A stretch of 64,000 nucleotides of DNA, taken from positions 1 through 64,000 of the forward strand of contig JAKCPI010001921.1 in NCBI GenBank assembly GCA_023213315.1. Reading direction: 5' to 3'. The notes below the pieces were generated by a model. It did no database searches and was not told the DNA's origin. It was given only the letters and a program-made list of their open reading frames with translations. Below are positions 1 through 10,979 of the stretch, piece by piece (within the stretch, counting starts at the first letter, position 1; every line of letters begins with the position of its first letter). The position numbers were made by a program, and so were the translations under genes. Origin of the DNA: Euborellia annulipes (lineage: Eukaryota > Arthropoda > Insecta > Dermaptera > Anisolabididae).

Positions 1-612
1 TTTTTTTCTAATTCTTTATTGTTTAAAAGAACCTACCAAAAAAATTTCATCAAGATTGGTTGTCAAATAAGCAAATGAGAAATTATTTTCTCTTCCATGT
101 CACATTGTGTTTGGCATTCTCCAAGCCGCGGAAGGTGAAAAAAAAATCAAAACTTTAAAGTGTCATAACTCGAAAACTAAGTGAGATAAAAAGAATTGAA
201 ATTTGGTGGTGTTACTTATCTCTATATATAGAACAAACATACCAAGTTTCATACAAATCTGAGATTATGGGTGAAATTATTTTATTTTTTGTTGATTTTG
301 ACGTGGAATGGCCCTGTACCTAATTTTTTTCATCAAATATAAGCAAAAAAAATTTTTTATTAATTTCATCTATTTATTTAATTAATGGATTATTTTATGC
401 CTTCTTTATTTCTTCATATATTTAAATACTGTAATAAATGATATTTTCTTTATGCATTTAAATTAAATTTTAATTTTAAGGTAATAAATAAACACGAAAA
501 TCCAATTTTAAAAAAATTTTAAAAATTTAATTACAAAAAAAAAAAATAATATGAAACAGTTCTAAATATATTGTTTGTTACGATAACATAAAAAGATAAA
601 AAAAAAAGTGCA
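1..612. other. AT-rich unassigned DNA
   Basis: This stretch has short A and T runs and no credible reading frame. I see no terminal repeats or recognisable element in it. Confidence 0.5.
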
Positions 613-680
613 TACTCCGTCGATTGAACCCGGGATCACATACTTACCAGTCGGCTACGCTACCAGCCCAGCCACAGAGG
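613..680 (-). repeat. tRNA-like SINE head, fragment
   Basis: Read on the minus strand this has a possible A box (GGCTGGTAGCG) followed about 30 bases later by a B-box-like GGGTTCAATCG. That is the layout of a tRNA-derived RNA polymerase III promoter. The flanks do not form a tRNA acceptor stem that I can see, so a SINE fragment is more likely than a functional tRNA gene. It is not clearly the same family as the SINEs at 44771 and 61371. Confidence 0.35.
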
Positions 681-831
681 GACCGTTGCGTAATGTTTCA
701 AACAGAAACTTCTTGAAAGCGCGAAAATTGTTTCGGTATTTATTTTATTTTATTTATTTTTTTTTTGCCAATCGGGGGCTCTAATTTTTTTCAAACGAAT
801 CCGTGATATACTCACTTGGTCGTCCCCTTGT

Positions 832-928
832 AAGTTTATTTTGTTTTATTAATCGCTTCAAGCCGATGATGGTCGTATATCTGACCGAAACGTCGGCTTG
901 AAGCGATTAATAAACGAAAATAAACTTA
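832..928 (+). ncRNA. Inverted repeat with hammerhead-like core
   Basis: A long hairpin: the arm at 832-865 is matched by 894-928 with very few mismatches. The loop holds GATGA, a 4-bp stem (GGTC/GACC), then GAA-ACGT-C at 887-894. This follows the order of a hammerhead ribozyme core, but U4 of CUGANGA is C here and the outer arms pair into the core, so activity is doubtful. It fits a Penelope-like element terminal repeat remnant. Confidence 0.5.
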
Positions 929-940
929 CTTGTTAGCTGC

Positions 941-1113
941 AATTTATGTATTCTTTTCATTTGTGTATCCCATGAATGTAAACAAATCCTCAAGCAGGCA
1001 CTGGATTGGAATAGTAATGATAATTATTTTCTTCATAATTAAGAAAAGGCGAGGGAGGCCCGAGCCAGTTAAGGGTGATTCAGAGGGGCGAAGCCCCGGC
1101 TAGGCGCGAAGCG
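941..1113 (+). repeat. Helitron-like nonautonomous element, 3' fragment
   Basis: It shares the block around CTCAAGCAGGCACTGG with copies at 3865, 14715, 15805, 44675 and 60370. It ends with the GC-rich self-complementary segment GGGGCGAAGCCCC followed by GGCTAGGCGCG. The better copy at 44675-45289 has TC and CTAG termini typical of Helitrons, so this is assigned by similarity. Confidence 0.5.
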
Positions 1114-1129
1114 TAATAATAATCGTTAA

Positions 1130-2535
1130 TCAATTTAAGATAAATTATTAATCAAGACAATATGTATTAAGTACATTTCATTAGATTTGAGCATGAAATG
1201 ATTTTCTGAGACTAGTAGAAAGAAGTTATGAACAATTAAAAATGCCCATGATCGGGATTCTTTGATAAGTTTACTCAATTACAGGAGCATTATGAGGGAG
1301 CGCCGAAGTTGAGTGAGTGAATGTGTAAATCAGAAGAGAGTCAAAGAGAGAGAAAAAAAGAAAAATGGCCGAGGCTATCATTGTTTGAAAAATAAAACCA
1401 TTCACATGCAACTTATCGAAATTCTTTTGAATTGTTTAAGTAAAAATTAATAATATCTTAAAAGGCAATTGATAGATAAATAAATAATTAAATAATAAAT
1501 GGTAGTCTATTATGCATATTATGGTTTTAAATTCAAAAGGATGCAATGAAATAAGGTTACGAAGAACCAGGACATTAGAGCTTGATTGAATATTAATTGC
1601 AATTCAATAAATTTTAGAAGAAAATATATGAATATGAATTGAAATAATTATAAAACTCACCTTAAAAAAAATACTCGTTTTAATTTTAGAACAAATTTAT
1701 ATTAAATAGAAGCACAACGATGTTTATTTATAATTCACTTAAAATCGAAAGAGAAGTCAAGGAACATAGAACAACCCAAGGAGTATAAAATTATTAGAAA
1801 GCGCGTTCATAAAATTATTAATTTATTTATTTTCCAAATTTAAAGATAAAAAAATTAATTTCAAAAGAAAATGTAAGTTTTTATTTTCAAAAAATTTATT
1901 TAATTTTAATATATCGTTTAATTAATAAAAATTTGGGAAATAAAGAACAACTGCCGAATGTTGTCCTATCAAACTGGCTTTCTGAATTTTTATTTTTTAA
2001 GAGAGGTTCCGCTTGAAAATACAACTAATAGATTTAGTAAAGATACAGCACATACCTTTAAAAAAAGCCAGTCTCTATTGGGTTCTACACCACTTCCCGA
2101 CAAATTGATGAGCACCAAGATAATAATGTGAACCACTAATAATCTCGACTAAGTCACAGCGTGCGAGAGTCTAGCCCCGAGTGAACTTTTTTTCTTTTTC
2201 GGGGTATTTCTAAACCAATACATGAATTTCACCAAAAAAAGTATGTTCAATTAGTTTATAATTTGACTTTTTCGTGGCTAAACGGGCGGAATAAAAAAAA
2301 AAATTGACTTTTTAATAATTATTAGGAACATGTTGAAATAAACTCTATCCCACAAATATCGACCTTTTGTTATATATCAACTTCCTATTCATAAAAAAAA
2401 AAAAAAAAAAAAATATAGAGGCGAATCTTTCATTTGAATCTTCTATTAGAAAAGGAAACGAAAGCAAAAAAAAAAAAAAAAAAAAAGAGAATACTGTATA
2501 TTTATTTACAGTATATATTGGGGTCCAAGTAGTGA
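1130..2535. other. AT-rich unassigned DNA
   Basis: AT-rich sequence with homopolymer A runs around 2393-2414 and 2465-2486. I see no gene or element boundaries. A gene desert made of decayed repeats is the likeliest reading. Confidence 0.4.
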
Positions 2536-2540
2536 ATATT

Positions 2541-3120
2541 TGAATTCAGATGTAAAATTTATAAGTATGGGAAAATATTTATATTTTGTTACCATGGCAA
2601 CCATTTCTCCTATCTTTCCTATGAAGCACAAGAGTAAAGTGTGCTTCAAACAATTTTGAGGGCAAAACGAGAATATACAGTTGAAAGAGCATCTAAAAAA
2701 TAATTGATTTTTGAATTTTAATCAAAATCGTTAGAGCGAATTTTGAGAAAATCGAAATAAACTGAAAAAGTACATCAGTAAAGTACTAGTACTCTTTGGC
2801 CGATTTTGATTAAAAGCTTATTTTTCCGGTCCCGGGGGTGTTTAACTTATATATAAAATTTCAGCCTCATAGCTCAATTCCTTCATGCTTAAAAGTGAAC
2901 ACAGACACACACACACACCCACCCACCCACACACCCACCCACCCACCCACCCACACACCCACCCACCCACAGACAGACCATGTCGCGAAAACCACTTTTT
3001 TGGATTCAGGGGACCTCAAAACGTGAAGATCCATCAAAATCTCGACATCGAATTTTTGACATGAAACCAATACTTTCTCTCTATATATATATTACATATA
3101 TACATAGGTAAGAGAAAGTA
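2541..3120 (+). repeat. R1 dispersed repeat, near-complete copy
   Basis: This copy contains all blocks of a family seen at least ten times in the window. It opens with a GAATTCAGATG block and continues through CCATGGCAACCATTTC, ACATCAGTAAAGTACTAG and an internal (CA/CCCA) microsatellite at 2905-2970. The last block contains CATGTCGCGAAAACCAC, and the copy ends in GGTAAGAGAAAGTA at 3120. A 62-codon frame through the microsatellite is not a gene. Confidence 0.7.
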
Positions 3121-3640
3121 AAAATATTGTTTTAAATTAACTGAATGTAAATAAAATAGAATAAATATATGATATGAGAGGCCATCTATGTGACAAGAAA
3201 TTAAACTTAAAATTATAAAAATAAAAATCTAAAAAAAAGACGATCAAATTAGTTAAAAATATTTTTTTAAGATAAGCCAGTAATAAAACTTGCTTGCGTC
3301 AAACCGGTCACTGGGATAAACTATTTGTTTTGCAAAAAAGGAATTTGACCACCTGTATAAAATACTTACATGTATAGTTGTGAGTATGAGTTAACAATAT
3401 ATTACCTACCACCTAATTGTATTATGTAATTGTATTATTTATTGTTTTTAGTTTCCCTCAGTGACATGTACATTAAAAAATTCACCCTAATTGTTGAATG
3501 GCTTCTCATACAAAAAAATTTTATCATTAACACACGCTCCACATAAGTGTAATGTACGTATATTGATATTGATATAATGTTGTAAAAAATTGCCTATCAG
3601 CTGTACTATGTGTATATCTCTTAATGTTCCAGTTGACGCA

Positions 3641-3679
3641 CTGAAGATGGATTGCGTAGGCATTCCGAAATATTTGCAG
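3641..3679 (+). ncRNA. Hammerhead-ribozyme-like motif (exact core)
   Basis: An exact CTGAAGA (CUGANGA) at 3641-3647 is followed by a short stem-loop (GGA..TG/CA..TCC) and then GAA-ATAT-T. ATAT is self-complementary and could form stem III only between two molecules. The flanking GCA before the core pairs with TGC after it as stem I. The design nearly repeats the one at 58981-59022. Confidence 0.55.
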
Positions 3680-3864
3680 AATAAATTATTTTAATTGTGG
3701 AAAGCAACTCGCTGGTGTATATTTTCTCCATATCCATTACCTCAACGATTTGTCCCAGCAAAATTTTAACTTCTACTACGAAACACTAATTTTTACAAAT
3801 CACCTTGGATTATTATTAATTTTTTAAAATTATTATCGAAGAAATTAAGGTATATTTATTTACA

Positions 3865-4171
3865 ATCACGGCCTTCCCGAGTTCCTCCTTCTTGCGGTAT
3901 GTATTATTGCTACGTATCCCGATCCACTGCCTGCTTGAGGATTTGTTTACATTCGTGCAATATACAAATGCAAAGAATACATAAATATTTCTCAATACAT
4001 TTCCTATGAGAGAAATAGTAACTTTAGGATTTACTAACTCAAAAATTAATAGGAATTTCGGGATGGAATTAATTTTTCTATAATCCCTAGAAGGTCAATT
4101 GGTTTCGAAATTTCGTGAAGTTGTCCAAATAGACGAATGACGGACATTAGCGAATTATATAAATAGATTGA
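3865..4171 (-). repeat. Helitron-like nonautonomous element, 5' part
   Basis: On the minus strand it begins near 4171 with TC, an AT-rich start and the block CTAATGTCCGTC. It continues through the CTCAAGCAGGCAGTGG block shared with the copies at 44675 and 60370. The GC-rich 3' end is not clear, so the left boundary is uncertain. Confidence 0.5.
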
Positions 4172-4219
4172 GAGATAAATAATTTGTTAAATTTTTTTGA
4201 ATTATATTTATGATATTTT

Positions 4220-4328
4220 TGAATATTTATGATTTAAAATAAAAGCGTGGGGGAGTTCATTAAGAAATTGTTTATTCTTAGAACGTCTCGAAGCGCCCCA
4301 CGCTTTTATTTTAGATCATAAATATTCA
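4220..4328. repeat. Short foldback repeat
   Basis: The arms GAATATTTATGAT...AAAGCGTGGGG and its reverse complement enclose about 40 bases. The palindrome is near-perfect over roughly 35 bp per arm. No ribozyme core is visible and no target duplication is clear. Confidence 0.55.
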
Positions 4329-4450
4329 ACAAGAATGAATTATTCGGTGAAACGAGTACTGTTTAATTTCAGGAGGAGTGGCGGAGGTTCAAGTCTGCCT
4401 AAAGCAATAAAGAGAAAAATATATATTTATCTTTCGCTTTATTTTACACG

Positions 4451-4480
4451 CTTGTCGACGTTTCGGCCTTCATCAGGACA
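4451..4480 (-). ncRNA. Minimal hammerhead-like motif, left copy
   Basis: On the minus strand an exact CTGATGA is followed by AGGCC, then GAA-ACGT-C. Only five bases separate the two conserved boxes, too few for a normal stem II in cis. GGCC and ACGT are both self-complementary, so pairing between two RNA copies is conceivable. Confidence 0.45.
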
Positions 4481-4594
4481 AAGTGCTCTTGGCCTGCAGC
4501 ACATAGAGGCTCTTGGCAACTGGTTTGTGCCAACATTGGTCGGATGTGTTGACTTCTGGTTCAATAGTCCCAGAGCTCGAGGCAAACAGCACTT

Positions 4595-4625
4595 TGTCCT
4601 GATGAAGGCCGAAACGTCGACAAGC
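4595..4625 (+). ncRNA. Minimal hammerhead-like motif, right copy
   Basis: This is the mirror of the motif at 4451-4480: CTGATGA at 4599-4605, AGGCC, then GAAACGTC at 4611-4618. It shares the very short stem II. Confidence 0.45.
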
Positions 4626-4871
4626 GTGTAAAATAAAGCGAAAGATAAATATATTTTTCTCTTTATTGCTTTTGGCTGCCTTGAATCTCCTCACTACTCA
4701 AAAATGAATTATTTCTCTCTCCTTAGTTTAGTAATTAAATGTGACCGAAACGTTGTTAATAATTAATGAATGAATGTTCTACATTTTCGTGGCCTGCTAT
4801 TCTATTAAAATATTTAAATATAGTTAGAAAAAAAATGAGCAGGTTGATTATTTCAATTAATTTTCATAAAC

Positions 4872-4906
4872 CAGGGCCGACGTTTCGGTCACATCTTCAG
4901 GGCTAC
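4872..4906 (-). ncRNA. Hammerhead-like motif with short stem II
   Basis: On the minus strand CTGAAGA (4894-4900) is followed by TGTGACC and GAA-ACGT-C (4879-4886). The flanks CCAGGGC and GCCCTG can pair as stem I. A related half motif, GACCGAAACGTT, lies at 4743-4754 without the first box. Confidence 0.45.
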
Positions 4907-5344
4907 AAATGATGACGAAGAAATAACATTTAATTTTTTTGTTTTTATATTTATAATATAATTACCCAGGTTAATATTTTCAGACATTAACCTTGATTGT
5001 ATCTGTTTGGACTCAAAAAATCTGGAGTGGCAAGCACGCAACACAAGGTGTGTGCGTCCAATCACACCAAGATTTTTATTAATTGATTAAAAAAGAGAAT
5101 GATTCATGGGAAAGCGATAAGATATCAGAGAGAGAGAGAGAGAGATAATAAAGAAATCAATTGAGAGAGAACAATGGCCTATATTTGATATTAATAACAA
5201 AACGCAACAAAAGTCCCTGATATAACGGAATGATCAGCTAATCGAGGATCAAAAAAACAAAAAAAACGAAAAGGATTGGTTGCTTCAGTTCTAGTCAACT
5301 AGAGCGATAGCAAATCATCGATATCAATAGTAAACAAGAACACG

Positions 5345-5645
5345 CTTAAGGCGTAACAGGAGCGAACGTGTTACGCATGCTTTTCCCGATTGTGTGTCAT
5401 AAAAAGTATGCCCAAAAAATCAAGTAATTCAAAAATTTGCCAAGAGATATCAGAATGGTAGCTAATAATATTTAATGCATTTGCTTGATTTTCATTGATC
5501 TTTTAACAATAAATGTTATTATATATTATGTATCTTTTATAAAAGCATAAAAATATAGGTATAAACGATCGGCTGTTAGACTAGCCTGCCATCTATTGCA
5601 AGAATGCTGAACTAATTTGACAGATGATTTTTAAATAAATCATCT
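5345..5645 (+). repeat. R2 repeat fragment
   Basis: About 300 bp are shared with 17930-18235 and, inverted, with 20345-20431. The shared part includes the block CGGCTGTTAGACTAG. It is truncated at the hairpin that starts at 5657. Confidence 0.55.
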
Positions 5646-5656
5646 AAGCTTATTTT

Positions 5657-5747
5657 AAAAATCTGGTGTGACTGGCGCACAGCACACAACTTTCTCTTAC
5701 CTTCGGTAATTGAAAGTTGTCACTGTGCTTGTCACACCAGATTTTTT
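5657..5747. repeat. ~95-bp hairpin repeat
   Basis: Terminal AAATCTGGTGTGAC and GTCACACCAGATTT pair as an outer stem. Inner arms built on CACAACTTTC and GAAAGTTG surround a small TTACC-TTC-GGTAA loop. At least ten copies, whole or half, occur in the window, usually next to R1 sequence. Confidence 0.7.
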
Positions 5748-5763
5748 GTGTCGACATGTATTT

Positions 5764-5926
5764 TGTTGGAGTGATTGAGATCAAACAATTATATATGTGT
5801 ACTCTATGCATTGTAATAATGTAATTGTTGTAAAATCTTAAACTAAATAAACACGTTATATTTTTATCGGCCCAATTCGTGTACTTATTTTTTCCCAAAC
5901 TATCCTCTACCGCTGCACTCGCAACA
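5764..5926 (+). mobile_element. Copia-type LTR
   Basis: The 163-bp block starts TGTTGG and ends CAACA (TG...CA with a 5-bp inverted end). The next bases, GGTTATGGGCCC at 5927-5938, match the known primer-binding site of copia-type elements, which use a fragment of initiator tRNA-Met. A second LTR with near-identical sequence lies at 39677-39855 on the minus strand, attached to gag. No internal region follows here, so this is an LTR plus primer-site remnant. Confidence 0.7.
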
Positions 5927-5944
5927 GGTTATGGGCCCAGATCC

Positions 5945-6320
5945 ATAGGAACAAGATTCCAAGATTTTTTTCGATTTTCTCAAAATTTGCTCCAACGATT
6001 TTTTTTTTTAAATTCAAAAATCAATTATTTTTTAGATGCTCTTTAAAATATATATTCTCATTTTGCGATTGAAATCTTCTGAAGACCACTTTACTCCTGT
6101 ATTTCATAGGGAAGATAGGAGAAATGGTTGCCATGGTAACAAAATATAAATATTTTCCCATACTTATAAATTTTACATCTTGAATTCAATTGTACCCTAC
6201 TGTCGGAAACTAAATACATGTCGACACAAAAAATCTGGTGTGACAAGCACAGATCACAACTTTCGATTATCGAAGGTAAGAGAAAGTTGTGTGCTGTGCC
6301 ACCATCACACCAGATTTTTT
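5945..6320 (-). repeat. R1 fragment ending in the hairpin repeat
   Basis: Reverse copy of the R1 blocks (GATTTTCTCAAAATT, GGTTGCCATGGTAAC) running into a full hairpin at 6228-6320. This join shows that the hairpin lies at the end of R1. The 86-codon minus frame here is an artefact. Confidence 0.65.
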
Positions 6321-8447
6321 TATTAAATAAATAATTTGAAAAAAATAGCAAAGTCGAAGTGGTTATGATGAATCACATGACGCTAAATTTGCACGTTTCT
6401 GTGAGAATCTTTGCATGTAATTGTTGATCCAACCAGATATCAAATTTTGTTTTTCGAATCTTATTTTAAATTAGAAATTTTGATTTTCGAATTTCAAATT
6501 TTGTATCTCTCTCTCTCCTTTTTTGGCTTCCTAACAGTATCTATAAGTTTTATATAAAAAAAAAAAAAAAACTAGCAGTTTAGTTAAGGTGCGCGTCTCG
6601 AAAAGGCGTTAGAAGACGATTGACTACCGAGTTACTCGAGGCGGCAAAGGATGATGTTAGTTTTTCCCATAGGGATACAAGGAATTTATTCCATTTCATT
6701 TGAAAGTTTCCAGCTAGTCAATTACGGGTAAAAAATTAATTATTTTTTAACACAATGATTACTAATTTAATTATCTATAAGATATAGAGCGAGCGAGATA
6801 TAGATGCTGTGCGCCAGTCACACCAGATTTTTTTAAAGTACGTTTAGACGTCGCTCCTGAACCCCCTTAACCTAACAAAATGAGTCTTTTGTTCCAAGGG
6901 TTGCGGGTCAGTGGCTTCATTTCAACTTTTTCCTAGGGGGGGCAATTTTTTTTTTTTTTTCTTAAAATTTACTTACAAATACCCGTAGATAATCAAATTT
7001 GGGCAAAAGATATTTAATTTAATTTTGTACAGTTTATCCAAGCAACCGGCCCTTTAACTAAAATATTATGTATTCTTTGAAATGTCTTAAAAATTATAGA
7101 AAGAAGAGGAGTGCGAATATTTATTTTGTGTAATGCATTTAACAATTTTCATCCTTAATAATGAATACTAGCCGCGCCGCCCCCCTTCGGTGGCCTTTTC
7201 GTTCCCCTTCCTTTTTTTCTCAATTCGTTCAACGAGATAGGTCAAAAAAATGAGCGTAAAATTTTTATGTAATTAGGACAGCACGGTGTTTTTTTGTTTT
7301 TGTTTTTTTGTTTCTTGTTGTTGAAGAGATAAATAAGCCAAAGAAAAAAAGCGATGGAGGAGAGGAGGAGGGGGAGGAGGAAAGCACGCGTGCCAACATA
7401 AATCATTCCCTCCCCTCCACTGCGGTCTTAAGAAAGAAACAATCAAATGCCATGCCACCTTAGAAAAAAATACCGTTTTTTTTTTTTTTTATTTCTGATT
7501 TGTTCGCTTTACGTATTTAATCAAATAATAAAAAAAGATGCATGCCCGTTGTTAAACTTCACCACTTTCAAGACAAAATGATAAATATAAAAAAAATTAA
7601 GATCAAATTATTTGATGAATATAAATCAGTTAAAGATAAAAATGCATTAATTCTTTAATGTTTGATACGTATTAAGAGAAAGAATTAGTACTTACGTATT
7701 ATAGATCTTCATCTGACCGAAATTGAGGTTATAAACGAAGGATTAACAAAAATTCAAGATTAGAATTCGATTATTTAATATTTAATTACGTCAAGGAATT
7801 AGAATTAGAATATCAATGAAGAGATTAATTATTATAAATAAAATTATAATATTTATAAATTTAAAAAAAAAAGATCTTTTATTAAATTAAAATTAATAAT
7901 TAAATTTCTTATTATTAAAAATTTAATTAATTTTATTATAATGAAAACAAAAAAATTATATTGTTTATTTGTTTATATTGTCTTTTAATAAATATTGTTT
8001 AAATTTGTTCCTCCATTGAATTGAAAACTTATGGATAACATTCTATTAATTTTTACTTTCTCTTACCTATATATATATATTATAGAGAGAGAGAGAAAGT
8101 ATTGGGATCATGTCGAAAATTCGATCGAGATGTTTATCATTACAATTGATTAATAATAAAGTTCAATTAAAGCCTCAACGTTCGGAAAACTATCTGACGG
8201 GGTATGTAGGCCTATTTTACAATTTCGTTTTAAAGAAGGCTTCATCTTAACTGATCATTAAATTTAGCTTTTGTTACCTCTTATAATTTAAAGATATAAC
8301 TTCTTATTAAGAAAATATCAAATTGACAGCGCATTTGACAACATTTTCTATTTAAGTTGTTTTATTTTCCTTTTGATTGTACAAAATTTAAGTAGAATTT
8401 AGGGTTATCTTCATTACAGGGACCATAGATGAAGAAACTGACACTAA
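6321..8447. other. Decayed repeats, no gene
   Basis: Mostly AT-rich. It holds half of a hairpin repeat (6812-6834), an R2 end with GTTTAGACGTCGCTCC (6837-6880), a Helitron-like 3' end with TAGCCGCGCCGCC (near 7169) and an R1-type terminus (8057-8110). The rest is unassigned. Confidence 0.45.
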
Positions 8448-9506
8448 GGGCCGGTTGCTTCATCCTGGGTGAGTTTGTTAGCCCCGGGCTAAATGGCTTT
8501 TTTGTAATGCAGAAACCCTCTTCCGGGGGAACAAATCATGTTCTGTTTGTGAAGTTTGCAACTCCATTAAGGCATCTTATAAAAATTATTAAAAATAAAA
8601 ATCGATATTATCACCCATTATTTAAATAAATATTATTAATATACATTTAAATATAAGAATTTAATTTTTTTTTGCTAAAATTTGAAAATTTTCAAAAAAA
8701 TAAACAAGATTTATTAGTTTTCACATAACAATTAGTCAATTGTTCCAATCTTCACAACTATTTTGACAAATTGCCAGCTGTATGGCTCAAATAAAGATAA
8801 TTTCAAAAAGAAATATACCTTTTATTTTCACCTAACAAGAAGTAATATCAACTGAAAATATTCATATAAATATTTAATATCAATTTGCATTCAATTTGAA
8901 AACAAATAGTTTTATTAACAAGACAAGACATGTGCAATGCCTTAGATGAAGTTAGGAGAATATTCAACAACTTGCAATATATCCTGGATATACGAGTATA
9001 ATCCTGATTGACATAAAATGAATAATAACAAAAAAACGGTAGATTCAAGATTGCATTTATATTATTTTTTATATTTTTATATTCGTGAATTTAGGAAGCT
9101 TGTGTTCATAATACATGTTCGTACGTGTCAACCCAGGGCTAAATCTTAGCCCCGACTTTGGGCCTGGGCTAACTTTAACCCGGACCTTGCTCCAATTCCC
9201 CATATATCTATATGAAATTACTCAAAAGTGAGGTTAACTCAGGGCTAAATATGGCGACGAGATCTGATGCAAGCGGGCCCTAGCCTATAACATATTTTAT
9301 AAAATATACAACATTTCATCATTTTATTGATAAAATAAGTAGAATATAAGGTAAAATAACAAATATATGTACTTCTAGAATACTTCTTTTAGCAATAAAA
9401 TGATGAAATATCGTATATTTTACTATAAAAATAAAACTGAAGTGGGTTTCTGCACTACAAAAAAAGTCGGGGCTAACAAGCTCACCCAGGATGAAGCAAC
9501 CGGCCC
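8448..9506. mobile_element. Harbinger-like TIR element
   Basis: The ends GGGCCGGTTGCTTCATCCTG and its reverse complement form long terminal inverted repeats of at least 50 bp. TAA at 8445-8447 is repeated at 9507-9509. A 3-bp TWA target duplication and a GGGCC start are typical of PIF/Harbinger superfamily elements. It is 1059 bp and has no transposase frame, so it is nonautonomous. Internal CAGGGCTAA-type subterminal repeats occur near 9130-9250. Confidence 0.75.
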
Positions 9507-9984
9507 TAAAATGAACTATAACAAAAAAATTCGGCGGTTTAAGTGATTGAATGGAATGTTTTGTGTATGTGTGTGTGTGTGTGTGTGTGTTGAATCGATT
9601 GCCTTGTTCTTGTTCTTGTTCTTGTTTGTTATGCGCCATGGGAACTTGCAAGCAGCAGATGGCAGGTGAGGGTGTTGAAGCTAGTCAGTCACCCAGCCAG
9701 GCATCCATCCCTCTACTCATGATGAATCACTCAAACGGAAAGGGAAAATCTGGTGTGACTGGTCGCACATCTTCTCTGCTCATCACAACAGACGTTTTAG
9801 TTTTCATATCTTCTGAAGAGTAAAGTGTGCTTCAAGCAATTTCATAGCCAAAATGAGAATATACATTTTAAAGAGCATCTAAAAATCGAAAAAGTATAGA
9901 GCAGTAGGAAGGTTTTTTTTTTTTTTAAATTATTATCTGCCAAAAAAAATGTTAAGATTAATTATTATTAATAAATAAATGAAA
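9507..9984. other. Microsatellite and R1 fragments
   Basis: It has a (GT)n tract at 9569-9590 and a CTTGTT tandem at 9601-9630, followed by an R1 fragment (9810-9895). The 90-codon frame through the microsatellite shows no domain and is not called. Confidence 0.4.
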
Positions 9985-10275
9985 GAAATTCAATGTGAAG
10001 TAGAAATAAATTCAAACAATATTATTTAGAAGAGGTTATGCATTGTTAAAATTTTCTTCTATAATGTAAACAAATAAAAAATACATTTTTTTTTTAATTA
10101 GGCTAATTAATTTAATTGTTAATAATAATAAATTTAATAATGATATTTTTATAATTGTAATTATTATTAATAAAATTACAATTGTAAAAATATTTTCTTA
10201 TTATTGAAGAAAATTTTAACAATGCATAACCCCTTCTAGTAAACATTGTTTGAATTTATTCCCCTTCAAATTAAT
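9985..10275. repeat. Foldback AT-rich element
   Basis: Two ~70-bp arms, both containing TTATGCATTGTTAAAATTTTC or its complement, enclose an AT-rich centre. One arm resembles sequence near 7985-8030, so the unit is dispersed. Confidence 0.5.
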
Positions 10276-10744
10276 TTGAAAACTTATGGAGGTTTAATTT
10301 CGTGTTACGTGCCAGGACATTCTTAAGATTTTAGAGAAAATTCTTTCCCTTGAATCCTATAACATTAATTTCCGTTATTTACTTTTTTTTTTTTTTTGTT
10401 TTAAGCGATAGGTTGATAGATAGATAGCATTGTGTACGTATGGGAAATAGAATTTAAATAATGATAAAGACAAAGAAGAATGAGAAGAGAATTGATAAAA
10501 AATAGAATTTCTAAACTTTCTATTTTATCATTAGGAATTTTTTTTTTTTTTTTTTTTTTTTTTAGCTTGTACGTACAAACATTTTTTTGTTTGTTTCTCT
10601 TGCCTTGAGAATTTATCAGAAAAAGGCTTGCCTATTGAATTCAGACCGTGGTCAAAAACACTTGTGTATGTGAATAAAATATCTCAAGAACAAAAAGAGC
10701 TAGGAAGTTGTATATTTAAGTTAGACACCCCTCTGGCACGTGAC

Positions 10745-10935
10745 TCAAAGCTTTTGAACAAAATCGACCAAAGAGTACTAGTACTTTACTGATGTACTTT
10801 TTCAGTTTTTTTCCATTTTCTCAAAATTCGCTTTAAAGATTTTGATTAAAATTCAAAAATCAATTATTTTTTTTTAGATGCTCTTTAAAATGTATATTCT
10901 CATTTTGCCCTGAACATTGTTTAAAGTACACTTTA
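10745..10935 (-). repeat. R1 fragment
   Basis: Reverse R1 blocks including AAGAGTACTAGTACTTTACT and GATGCTCTTTAAAATG. It continues directly into the R3 repeat at 10980. Confidence 0.55.
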
Positions 10936-10979
10936 CTGATGTGGTTATTTCATATTTTTCAAATTCACTTTCCGATTCT

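Larger units (their letters stand above)
4370..4705. mobile_element. Head-to-head pair of Penelope-type terminal repeats
   Basis: Two copies of a ~110-bp unit lie in opposite orientation around a ~110-bp centre. Each copy contains a hammerhead-like core, followed outward by a TAAAATAAAGCG block and a short AT tail. Inverted neighbouring terminal repeats are characteristic of Penelope-like elements. No protein remains here. A 98-codon frame across it is an artefact of the repeat. Confidence 0.55.

Noticed and set aside
2838..3070. Pro/Thr/His-rich small protein
   Set aside because: It is the CCCA/CA microsatellite of an R1 repeat, read on both strands.
4335..4694. 98- and 73-codon frames on opposite strands
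   Set aside because: Both run through an inverted repeat pair and mirror each other, with no domain.
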